Positions 1-7,592 of a DNA stretch of 64,000 nt are shown in pieces. Source of the stretch: Gardnerella vaginalis ATCC 14018 = JCM 11026 (GTDB lineage: Bacteria; Actinomycetota; Actinomycetes; Actinomycetales; Bifidobacteriaceae); contig NZ_AP012332.1 in NCBI RefSeq assembly GCF_001042655.1, positions 620,001 to 684,000 on the forward strand, in the 5' to 3' direction. The notes beneath the pieces were generated by a model. The model ran no database searches. It saw only the letters and a program-made list of their open reading frames with translations, and was not told the DNA's origin. Each line of letters opens with the position of its first letter. Within the stretch, counting starts at the first letter, position 1. Both the position numbers and the translations under genes were made by a program.

Positions 1-1548
1 TCTGCTGAACCAGTTGATTTTGAATTAAATGGTTATACTGTTGCAAAGAATTGTAAAAAGTCTATTGATATTCGCTCTGAGTATGCTTTCAAAAATTACT
101 TATATTTAAAACTCACGTATAAGTATAAGTTTAATTTTGAAAGATTTAAATTTGTGTATGTTTATTGTCATCAGGCTGGGTGCAATACAAGTTATAATCG
201 TTATTTTTCTGCAGCAGATGCGCAGTTCCATTTTGTGGATGATTTGCAATATAGATCTAAGAATCCAAATGGGGTAGATAAAGATGGTAAGTTAAAGCAG
301 CGAGGAAATTCTGACACTCATCCATCTTTAACTGATGCAGACAAGAAGAAGGGTACTCTAATATCGTCGGTTCCATTTTACGAAATTGCGGGATTGGCGG
401 ATATTTCTGGTACTTCTGCTGTAATAACTGATAAAGCAGCCTTCTATCGAACAGATAGTGGTGACGGTAAGACATCTATTTTGTCTTTTGATAAAGATCC
501 AGATATAAAATATGCGAAGCGTCCTATACTTACTGATCTTACTGGTAAGAATATTCCAGGATACGTGTATTGGGATAATGACATTGATAAGCCTCAGAAC
601 AAGAATCATGAGTTTGCGAACGATAAGGATACTAAGGAAGATCCTGGTAATCACTATCTTTCCTTTGCTTATGAAATGAAGGATGGCAAGCCTGTTAAGC
701 GTCTTACACGTAAACATTATTATGTTACTTTTAGAGCAATTCCTACGCAGTTGGTCGTTAAGTATAAGAAGTCTGATGGAACATTTGAATCAAATGCAAA
801 GTACGAGCTTTTAGATTCTGGTAATGCGAAAATTGGCAATGAATTTGCTTCTACGAGTGGTGATGTTACTACAAGCAACAAAGAAGCTTTAGTTACTATG
901 ATGAAATCGTCTAGTACTACTTTCCTTAAAAGTTTTACTGGCTACTTATCTAACGGTGCTGTATATTTGTTACCTGGAAAATATACAGTAAAGCCAAATG
1001 TTAAAGCGCCTGAAGGGTACGAGTGGGTTGTAGATTCAAATAAACAGGATTCTAAAACTAGTGCAGATATTAATATCGGACTTCAAACTGGAAAGACTAC
1101 TGCTATACAATTTATTACTTTTGTATTGAAGAAGAAGCCAACTCACCCTATTCCTACGCCATCTCCAACTCCTGAACCTACACCAACTCCGACTCCAGCT
1201 CCTGAGCCAGATGTGACTCCTGAACCTGAGCCAATACCAGTTCCTGATGTTCCTAATGTGCCTGACGATTCGTGGATTCCTCTTCCTGAGATTGTTCCTG
1301 AGAATCCAGAGTATTCTGTTGTTGAGCAGCCTGTGTTGAATCCTGTTCATTCTTCGGATAAGCCAGTGGAGCATTCTGTTGAGCAGAGTTTTAAAGCTGT
1401 TGATGCTGGTGAGGATTACAATGCTAAGGCTCCTGCTAAGCATTTGCCTGATACTGGTGTTTCACTGGTTATGTCTATAAGTACTTTGTTTGTGTCTTTG
1501 TTTGCTGGTTTTGGTTTGTCTATGTTCAAGTCTCGCCGCAAGCATTAA
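1..1548 (+). CDS. LPXTG wall-anchored surface protein, 5' end outside window
   Basis: The frame is open from base 1, so the N-terminus lies upstream and a start at the GTG at 154 is not credible. The visible part has a module with an AQFHFVDDLQY segment that is closely matched in the protein at 7593-10247, then a Pro/Thr/Glu-rich wall-spanning stretch (about 1138-1260), the sortase signal LPDTG (1444-1458), a hydrophobic segment and a basic SRRKH tail. Sortase is expected to link the Thr of LPDTG to peptidoglycan, giving a surface-exposed adhesin-like protein; its ligand cannot be read from the sequence. Unlike the two later paralogues it lacks an InlB-type beta repeat before the proline-rich stretch. 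Its last 348 bases are nearly identical to 9909-10247. A poly-G switch like those of its paralogues may exist upstream but cannot be seen. Confidence 0.9.
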   Translation, partial: SAEPVDFELNGYTVAKNCKKSIDIRSEYAFKNYLYLKLTYKYKFNFERFKFVYVYCHQAGCNTSYNRYFSAADAQFHFVDDLQYRSKNPNGVDKDGKLKQRGNSDTHPSLTDADKKKGTLISSVPFYEIAGLADISGTSAVITDKAAFYRTDSGDGKTSILSFDKDPDIKYAKRPILTDLTGKNIPGYVYWDNDIDKPQNKNHEFANDKDTKEDPGNHYLSFAYEMKDGKPVKRLTRKHYYVTFRAIPTQLVVKYKKSDGTFESNAKYELLDSGNAKIGNEFASTSGDVTTSNKEALVTMMKSSSTTFLKSFTGYLSNGAVYLLPGKYTVKPNVKAPEGYEWVVDSNKQDSKTSADINIGLQTGKTTAIQFITFVLKKKPTHPIPTPSPTPEPTPTPTPAPEPDVTPEPEPIPVPDVPNVPDDSWIPLPEIVPENPEYSVVEQPVLNPVHSSDKPVEHSVEQSFKAVDAGEDYNAKAPAKHLPDTGVSLVMSISTLFVSLFAGFGLSMFKSRRKH

Positions 1549-1683
1549 ATATGCATGTAGTAGGTTGATTTTATGTAAGAATCTAAGTTATGTTGTGTTG
1601 ATATTGTGATTCAAGAATTCCCCCTGTTGTGTAACTCGTATGGTTGTTTGCAGGGGGAATTTGATTTTATTGTGTTTTGTTTC
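1201..1683 (+). repeat. Segmental duplication, copy A (surface-gene 3' end plus terminator)
   Basis: This stretch covers the wall-spanning and LPDTG region of the first surface gene, its 3' flank and its terminator. It is nearly identical to 9909-10374. The visible differences are a 9-base indel in the proline-rich part, a one-base indel in the flank and scattered substitutions. In copy A the duplication continues, after a segment missing from copy B, into the antitoxin gene at about 1796-1910. Confidence 0.85.
1617..1660 (+). terminator. Terminator-like hairpin after first surface gene
   Basis: The arms ATTCCCCCTG (1617-1626) and CAGGGGGAAT (1651-1660) pair perfectly around a 24-base loop and are followed by a T-rich stretch. 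Equivalent hairpins follow the two other surface genes (7386-7420 and 10315-10358). It probably also bounds the antitoxin gene converging from the other strand. Confidence 0.65.
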
Positions 1684-1692
1684 TGTTTCGCT

Positions 1693-2802
1693 TTATTTAC
1701 TGGCAAACATATCTTTCGCATACTGGCGAATATCATCTGGATTTATCATATTGTATTTTTCTTTTATTTTTGTGAAGTATTCGCCAATTATCTTTTTGCT
1801 GATTATTTTATTTGATGAATCATTAGTTTTTAGATTTCCGCGAGTAAGTATCCAAGGCTCCTCATGATGCGTAAATCGTTCAAGTTCTTTACCGCTGTAG
1901 CAGCAAAGATTATCAATAACGCTATCGCATACTGCTTTTTCGGTAGCTGATAGTGTGGTTGTTAGTTCTGATGTAAATAATGTCACATCACTTTTTTGAA
2001 CATGTTTGTAATCCGCTAATTTTTCTGATGATTTAATTCCTGATATTTCTGTTGTCGGTGAATCTATTGGAGTAAAAGTGTAGTCTTTATAACGCAAATA
2101 GACGTCTTTATATACAGGTCCATGAATCCATGCTTGACAATCATCGGTAAATATGAATGATTTATAAAAAGCGAAATAAAAACCCTGAATGTAGTATAAG
2201 GATTTTTGCAAGGCTAGGGTAGTTATATCCTCACACTTTATAAGCAAGTATTGTATTACATTGTTTATTTTGTCACTCGACTTATTGCCATCAAAGTTAT
2301 TGTTTGCAAAGTTATTTTGTAATTCGCGTATTAGTTTTTGTGTTGCTTTATAACTTTTTTCGTAACTAATTGCAGATTTCAGATTATCCTTATTGCTGAT
2401 TAATAATTGCAAGTAATATTTCGGATCATTATAAATGCGTAGCAAAATATCAGAATATTGTTTTGAAGGAATGTCTCCGTCTGCAAATCTAGAAAACGTT
2501 TGTTCACCCCAACCGAGAAGCAGTGAAAGTGGACGCTTGCCTATTGAGTATTTAGCAGGTATTTCGTTGATTTTGTCAAGCGGAATAATATTGTTTTCTT
2601 TACGATACTCGTCATACAATGCTCTAAGATTCGCGTCAATAATTTCGGGTACATATACAGCAGAGCCGCATTCTTTGCAGTGCGCTTCTGTGCCAGTGTA
2701 GGAATATTGTTTTCCTTTAATAGATGCAGTCATTGGAACGGATTTTGTTGAGTACTCAACATTATTCCTGCATTCTTCGCAAAATGTCTTATTATCTTTC
2801 AT
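1693..2802 (-). CDS. Antitoxin: MqsA-like zinc finger, HTH and Panacea (SocA/DUF4065) domain
   Basis: This 369-residue protein has three parts. Residues 1-55 carry two CxxC pairs (CEEC, CKEC), as in the zinc-binding domain of MqsA/YgiT. A helix-turn-helix follows around residues 85-130 (LLLGWGEQTFSRF). The C-terminal half, from about residue 185, resembles Panacea/SocA (YYIQGFYFAFY, AWIHGPVYKDVY). Such proteins neutralise a partner toxin and repress their own operon. The gene lies 57 bases downstream of the candidate toxin on the same strand, giving a toxin-first order. The promoter at 3285-3313 probably serves both. A broken copy of its 3' part lies at 10376-10487. The family assignment is strong; neutralisation of this specific toxin is inferred. 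Confidence 0.85.
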   Translation of the reverse strand: MKDNKTFCEECRNNVEYSTKSVPMTASIKGKQYSYTGTEAHCKECGSAVYVPEIIDANLRALYDEYRKENNIIPLDKINEIPAKYSIGKRPLSLLLGWGEQTFSRFADGDIPSKQYSDILLRIYNDPKYYLQLLISNKDNLKSAISYEKSYKATQKLIRELQNNFANNNFDGNKSSDKINNVIQYLLIKCEDITTLALQKSLYYIQGFYFAFYKSFIFTDDCQAWIHGPVYKDVYLRYKDYTFTPIDSPTTEISGIKSSEKLADYKHVQKSDVTLFTSELTTTLSATEKAVCDSVIDNLCCYSGKELERFTHHEEPWILTRGNLKTNDSSNKIISKKIIGEYFTKIKEKYNMINPDDIRQYAKDMFASK

Positions 2803-2859
2803 TATGAGCCTTTTATTGAAAATTAGCAGATTTATTATCTTTTTGAGTTGTTTATTAGA

Positions 2860-3267
2860 TTATTTAAATAAATAATCTATCTGTTTATTTGCTTTATGGA
2901 ATGAAATAACAACTGTTCTATTTTGCTGAGAAATAGTAATGATATTAAACTTCGTGTAAATGTTTACCATCTCACATTTACCTACGTGTGATAGTTTTAC
3001 GCGTGGTGCGAATACGTAAAGCGTTTCATATTCATAGCCTCTTTTTTTGTTTTTTAACGAATGACAAAAATCTTCCACTTCTATGTTGAGAAGTATATTT
3101 TTCTGAATATCTGATCGTATGTTGTATTCTCGAATGAAGTTTATGTTTTCTTGACGATTTTCGTTTAACGAGATGGTAAAACGGTCATTCCTTATGCAGT
3201 CTTTTATCTTTGCAAGTATTGCTGAAATTTCTTCTTTTGTGTAATTCTGATTATAGTTCTTGTTCAT
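2860..3267 (-). CDS. Candidate toxin of the Panacea-type toxin-antitoxin pair
   Basis: This is a 135-residue soluble, basic protein. I recognise it mainly by context: it is the first gene of a two-gene unit ending in a Panacea/MqsA-type antitoxin. The segment VEDFCHSLKN followed by ETLYVFAPRVKL resembles small proteins, often annotated as MqsR- or RelE-like, that accompany such antitoxins, which would make it a ribosome-dependent or free mRNA endonuclease. No catalytic residue can be assigned from the sequence alone. The ATG at 3267 follows an AGGTGATGT Shine-Dalgarno-like stretch. It could instead be an uncharacterised Panacea-associated toxin with another target. Confidence 0.6.
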   Translation of the reverse strand: MNKNYNQNYTKEEISAILAKIKDCIRNDRFTISLNENRQENINFIREYNIRSDIQKNILLNIEVEDFCHSLKNKKRGYEYETLYVFAPRVKLSHVGKCEMVNIYTKFNIITISQQNRTVVISFHKANKQIDYLFK

Positions 3268-3284
3268 ACATCACCTCTAGTCGT

Positions 3285-3313
3285 ATGATACAAAAAATAG
3301 GTGCATTTATCAA
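3285..3313 (-). promoter_or_regulatory. Promoter of the toxin-antitoxin operon
   Basis: Reading the minus strand, a -35 box TTGATA (3308-3313) and a -10 box TATCAT (3285-3290) are separated by exactly 17 bases and lie 17 bases upstream of the toxin ATG at 3267. This is a good sigma-70-type match. Confidence 0.6.
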
Positions 3314-3318
3314 GAAAA

Positions 3319-3336
3319 ATGCATCTATTGATGCAT
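3319..3336. promoter_or_regulatory. Candidate operator palindrome of the toxin-antitoxin operon
   Basis: ATGCATC-TATT-GATGCAT is a perfect 7-base inverted repeat with a 4-base spacer just upstream of the -35 box. A third TGCAT half-site lies at 3302-3306, next to the -35 box. The antitoxin has an HTH domain, so autorepression through this site is a reasonable inference. Confidence 0.45.
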
Positions 3337-3576
3337 AAATAATTTCTAAGCATTCTAGAATAAAATTTATTAGCCTTATTAATGTATTTGGCTTGTTTTT
3401 ATCCTTTAAGATTATCTTCAATAAAATGTAAATTTGAAACTTTTATTTAGTTTAAATAAGACGTTGAACTCATTTGGTCACTTACAGTATTGCTTATGCT
3501 GTTGAATATTGTATCATTTTTATTGTTGCTAATTTTTGTCTTTCCTAGTAACACATATTTGCAGTAGGAGTGTTGC
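3337..3576. other. AT-rich intergenic stretch
   Basis: This part of the 309-base gap between the toxin gene and the RelB-like remnant is very AT-rich. A possible plus-strand promoter is TTGCTT, a 16-base gap, then TATCAT (about 3493-3520). I see no gene in it, and no N-terminal ribbon-helix-helix part of the RelB-like remnant in any plus-strand frame. Confidence 0.4.
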
Positions 3577-3753
3577 ATGACTGATTTAGATGCTATTTTT
3601 GATCTCTCTACAACAGATTGTGCTCTTTGCAAGAAATATAATATTCCCAATTCTGATACGCTTGCTGCACTTGAAGAAGCTGAGCAAATGAAATATGATC
3701 CTAATACAAAAACTTATAACTCGTTTAATGAATTAATATGTGAATATGATTAA
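3577..3753 (+). pseudogene. RelB/DinJ-like antitoxin remnant
   Basis: This 58-codon ORF starts at an ATG preceded by AGTAGGAG. Its second half (IPNSDTLAALEEAEQMK, then TKTYNSFNEL) matches the C-terminal toxin-binding part of RelB/DinJ antitoxins. The N-terminal ribbon-helix-helix DNA-binding half (about 45 residues) is missing, and no RelE/YafQ toxin follows. Its 3' end overlaps the start of the MFS gene, which suggests a deletion joined the antitoxin tail to the transporter region. It could still be translated as a free toxin-binding peptide. Confidence 0.5.
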
Positions 3754-4924
3754 TCTTCTTCTTGCAATTATTTATCTAGCATTTATCAGTTTGGGTTTGC
3801 CTGATGCTCTTTTAGGATCTGCTTGGCCGACTATGAGTCACGATATTGGCGCGCAAATTTCTTGGGCTGGCGGAATATCAATGGTTATTTCTGCAGGAAC
3901 TATTGTTTCTGCTCTACTGAGTGACAGGATGACTAAGCGTTTTGGTGCAGGCAAAGTTACGTTTGTGTCTGTTGCTTTAACTGCATTGGCATTGTTGGGT
4001 TTTTCTTTTGCGCCGAATTATATTGTGCTTATTTTGTTAGCAATCCCGTACGGGCTAGGTGCTGGAGGGGTAGACGCTGCTCTTAATAATTATGTTGCTT
4101 TGCACTACGAAAGCCGTCATATGAGCTGGCTTCACTGCATGTGGGGTATTGGAGCTTCAGCTGGACCTTACGTTATGGGTTTTGCGCTTTCTCACGTATT
4201 GGGATGGTCCGCAGGATATCAGTATATTGCGATTGTTCAAGTGATATTAACTGTAATATTGTTTATAAGTTTGCCATTGTGGAATAATCGTAAAGCACAT
4301 GAATTACAGAAATCTATTCAGATATCTAAAGAATATTCTAAAACGCTATCTTTTGCGGAAGTTTTGCGCATTCCTGGAGCTAAAAATATTCTTATAATGT
4401 TCTTCTGCTACTGTGCTATTGAACAGACTGCAGGATTATGGGCTAGTAGTTACATGGTTTTGTATGGGTCCGTTAGCCGTGTTGTTGCAGCGGGATGGGC
4501 AAGTTTATTTTATGTTGGTATTACAGCAGGACGATTTATAAGCGGATTTTTGACAATGCGTTTTAATGACGAAACCATGATTCGTCTTGGACAACTAGTG
4601 ATGATTCTAGGCATTCTTGTGTTGTTATTGCCATTGCCAAATCATATAGCATTAGTTGCAGGATTTGTGATTATTGGTTTAGGGTGTGCGCCTATTTATC
4701 CATGTGTTATTCACTCTACACCGCATTATTTTGGAGCTGATAAATCACAAGCGATTGTTGGCATGCAAATGGCTAGCGCGTATATTGGATCAATGTTGAT
4801 GCCTGCAATCTTTGGGTTTATTGGTCAAAACGTGTCTATGTCTTTGCTTCCAGTATATTTGATTATTTTGCTATCTATAATGGCGTTTATGCATATGCAA
4901 TTGCTTCGGACTTGCAAAAGTTGA
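3746..4924 (+). CDS. MFS transporter (fucose-permease-like type)
   Basis: This is a protein of about 392 residues with twelve predicted hydrophobic segments, organised as two six-helix halves around a hydrophilic loop near residues 185-205. The loop between helices 2 and 3 carries DRMTKRFGAGK, a major-facilitator signature. The overall pattern (SLGLPDALLGSAWP at the start, GAGGVDAALNNY in helix 4) resembles MFS proteins annotated as sugar or fucose permeases, but the substrate cannot be inferred. I chose the ATG at 3746; a GTG at 3740 is possible. Neither has a clear Shine-Dalgarno, and both lie within the RelB-like remnant, so translation may depend on that upstream ORF. Confidence 0.8.
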   Translation: MINLLLAIIYLAFISLGLPDALLGSAWPTMSHDIGAQISWAGGISMVISAGTIVSALLSDRMTKRFGAGKVTFVSVALTALALLGFSFAPNYIVLILLAIPYGLGAGGVDAALNNYVALHYESRHMSWLHCMWGIGASAGPYVMGFALSHVLGWSAGYQYIAIVQVILTVILFISLPLWNNRKAHELQKSIQISKEYSKTLSFAEVLRIPGAKNILIMFFCYCAIEQTAGLWASSYMVLYGSVSRVVAAGWASLFYVGITAGRFISGFLTMRFNDETMIRLGQLVMILGILVLLLPLPNHIALVAGFVIIGLGCAPIYPCVIHSTPHYFGADKSQAIVGMQMASAYIGSMLMPAIFGFIGQNVSMSLLPVYLIILLSIMAFMHMQLLRTCKS

Positions 4925-5142
4925 GTATGAGAATGTTTTTGTGTGATTGTTGGCTTAATGGTTGTTTGTTTAAGATTTATTAAGCTTATTGTGAGTTTGG
5001 TTACATTTTGTTGAGATTGAAGTTGTAAGTTGTAGAATGTCTGAAGATTCAATGCTGTTAAATGCCTGTATTATACTTGTTTTGGTGTTGATTCCGTTAT
5101 TTTGGTAATTATTCTAGAAAATTTGGTTTTGCGGGAGGAAAA

Positions 5143-7349
5143 ATGAGTAAGAGAACTAACATAATTTTGACTAGCACTATGATGGGTATTGCTACTGCTG
5201 CGTGTGCTTTTTGTGTAGCACAAAGTGCAAATGCTGCCGATACCTCAGTGAGTGATGGTATTAATACAACTGTAAATTCTTCTAACGCAAACTCTTATGC
5301 TACAAATCCTAGTAAAAACCAGCATGGGGGGGGGCTGCTTCCGATAGCACTTCCGTAAAATCCTCTGGAAATATTGTACCTTCTAAGTCTACTGAATCTG
5401 CAAAACCTGCCGAAACCACAAAATCTACTAAATCTTCTAAAGCTTCTGAATCTGTAACTGATGCTGAAAATTCTGAAAATGCTATACTTACACAAACTCT
5501 TATAGATGTAAGCAATACTAATCTTCAAACAAATAATCGTGAATATAGAAGCGTACACGCATCTGCAGAATCTAGGGCAGCTTCAACTGATTCGGGTACT
5601 ATAGATGATGCATCTTTAACTTGGACTCGTGAGGATTTTAATATTACCAAAGATGGGAAGCAGATTGGATATAGACAAGACATTAGTACTCCTACTGGTA
5701 CTGTTAATGAAGTTGTTCCAGGTCTTAACGAAAAAGGACTTGCCAAGCTTAAGAAAAATCCACATATTGTAATTCCAGAAGGTATAGAAGTAATTGGAGA
5801 AGTTGCTTTTACGGGTAAAGCGAAACAAGTTGGCAAAAATCATGAGCATATCGAGGGTGAACATTATATAGAAAGTGTCACTCTTCCGCAATCTCTTAAA
5901 ATCATCGAATACGGTGCGTTCGGCTGGAACAAAATTAAGGGAACTGTTACTATTCCGAAAAGTGTAATTTCAATACATAATGGTGCTTTTGTAGCTAATG
6001 AAATTGAAAAAGTTGTGTTTGAAGGCGTAATTGATGACAAGGGCAAAGAGCACGATTCAGACTCTAAGCCGTATTATCTTTCTGGAATTGGTAGCGATGC
6101 TTTCCAAGGTAATAAAATTACTGAAATTGATGTAAAAGATAATTTGGCTAAGTATCAATTATTCCCATCTAATAATCCGCAGAAGGGCGATTCTGTGTTC
6201 GATAACCAGAATCCTGGAACTTTCACTATTGAAGTAGGAGACGAATATAAAAGTCCTATTAAAATTACGAAAGAAGGTGTCAATCAGAGTATTAATGTAG
6301 TGGAAGGATTCAAAGAAGATGGTACTCCAGTACAGATTGAAAATTCATCTTATTTTAAGAAGAATAAAGAAGGCAAATATATAGCAGTAAAATCTGGCAA
6401 GCTTGAAGGTCAGTGCCTGTTTTACGATATTATCAACGGACAATTTAGGATAATTGGTATTTCGCACTTTACCTACAACATTGTTCCTAAAACTAAGATC
6501 TACAAAGTCACTTTTGTGAATGATAGCAATGAAAATTATGCTTCTGTGCAAGTTAAGGAAAACAAAAGCATAAGTGAAAATAGTGTTGACAATCAGAAAA
6601 TGCCTAAGAATCCTTCTAAGAAAGGTTACACTTTTAGAGAGTGGAATGCAGATTCTACAGGTAAGGATAAAAGCAAAATATTTACTGAAAAAACTACAGT
6701 AAAGGGTGACATAACAGTTTATGCTATTTATGATTTAAATGCGACTGTTATGAATGTTGCTCCAACTCTTACATTGCAGGATAAAACTATTACCGTTGGT
6801 GATTCTCTTGATTTAAATAGTCTTGTTGTATCTGCTACAGATCCTGAAGATGGAGACCTAAAAAATGAGGTTAAGATTACTGATAATGGTGGTTTTGATA
6901 ATACAAAGCTTGGCGTTTATGAAGTGACATTTACTTTATCTGATAAAGGGAAGGCAAGTGTAACTAAGACTGCTACTGTTACAGTTGTTAAGAAACCAAC
7001 GCCATCTCCTGTTCCAACACCGACCCCAGATCCTGAGTCAATACCAGTTCCTGATGTTCCTGGTGGTTTGTGGATTCCTCTTCCTGAGATTGTTCCTGAG
7101 AATCCAGAGTATTCTGTTGTTGAGCAGCCTGTGTTGAATCCTGTTCATTCTTCGGATAAGCCTGTGGAGCATTCTGTTGAGCAGCATTTTAAAGCTGTTG
7201 ATGCTGGTGAAGCTTATAATGCTAAGGCTCCTGCTAAGCATTTGCCTGATACTGGTGTTTCAGCAACTTCAACATTTGTGATTTCAATCATATCCCTTTT
7301 CGCTGGTTTTTCTAGTTTGCTTGCTGGAATAGCTAAACGCAAAAATTAG
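5143..7349 (+). CDS. Phase-variable LPXTG surface protein with BspA-type LRR, currently out of frame (OFF)
   Basis: The gene starts with a Sec signal peptide (MSKRTNIILTS ... AQSANA) behind a GGGAGG Shine-Dalgarno. A G9 tract at codons 62-64 then shifts the frame and translation ends at 5358 (71 residues). The other frame is open without a stop from the tract to 7349 and contains no ATG, GTG or TTG before 6015, so restart is unlikely. With G10 or G7 the product would be about 735 residues: signal peptide, Ser/Lys/Thr-rich linker, BspA-like leucine-rich repeats (about 180-350 of the ON protein), an InlB-type beta repeat (YKVTFVNDSN to YAIYDL), a DUF5011-like domain, a proline-rich wall-spanner, the LPDTG anchor (7245-7259) and a membrane tail. 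The rest of the gene shows no decay, so I read it as a contingency gene in the OFF state rather than a dead pseudogene. Confidence 0.85.
5326..5334 (+). repeat. Poly-G tract, G9 (OFF state)
   Basis: Nine consecutive G lie 183 bases after the ATG of the surface gene. Tract lengths with n = 1 modulo 3 (7, 10) restore the long frame; nine gives the early stop at 5356-5358. Homopolymer tracts of this length are classic substrates for slipped-strand mispairing. Confidence 0.9.
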
Positions 7350-7385
7350 TATTGCATTTATGAATGTTTTGAGCGAATGCTGATA

Positions 7386-7420
7386 ATTTCCCTCTGATGT
7401 TTTATATATCAGGGGGAAAT
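7386..7420 (+). terminator. Terminator-like hairpin after second surface gene
   Basis: The arms ATTTCCCTCTGAT (7386-7398) and ATCAGGGGGAAAT (7408-7420) form a 13-base stem with one wobble pair and a 9-base loop. The poly-U tail is weak. Its CAGGGGGAA core matches the hairpins after the other two surface genes. Confidence 0.65.
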
Positions 7421-7592
7421 TCGTTACTATCGTATTGTCTACTTTCAAGCAAATATTGTGTGCATCTACTTATATTTAATGTTTATTTATTGTATAATCA
7501 AAAGTGTTTATAAGTTTTGTGGATTTAAGCTTTGCTTAATGGTTGTTTGTACAATTTATGTAATTTTATGAGTTTTTAGTGAAGAGGCTAAA

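Noticed and set aside
1606..1867. Short plus-strand ORFs after the first surface gene
   Set aside because: They lie over the terminator and the antisense of the antitoxin 3' end and have no plausible product.
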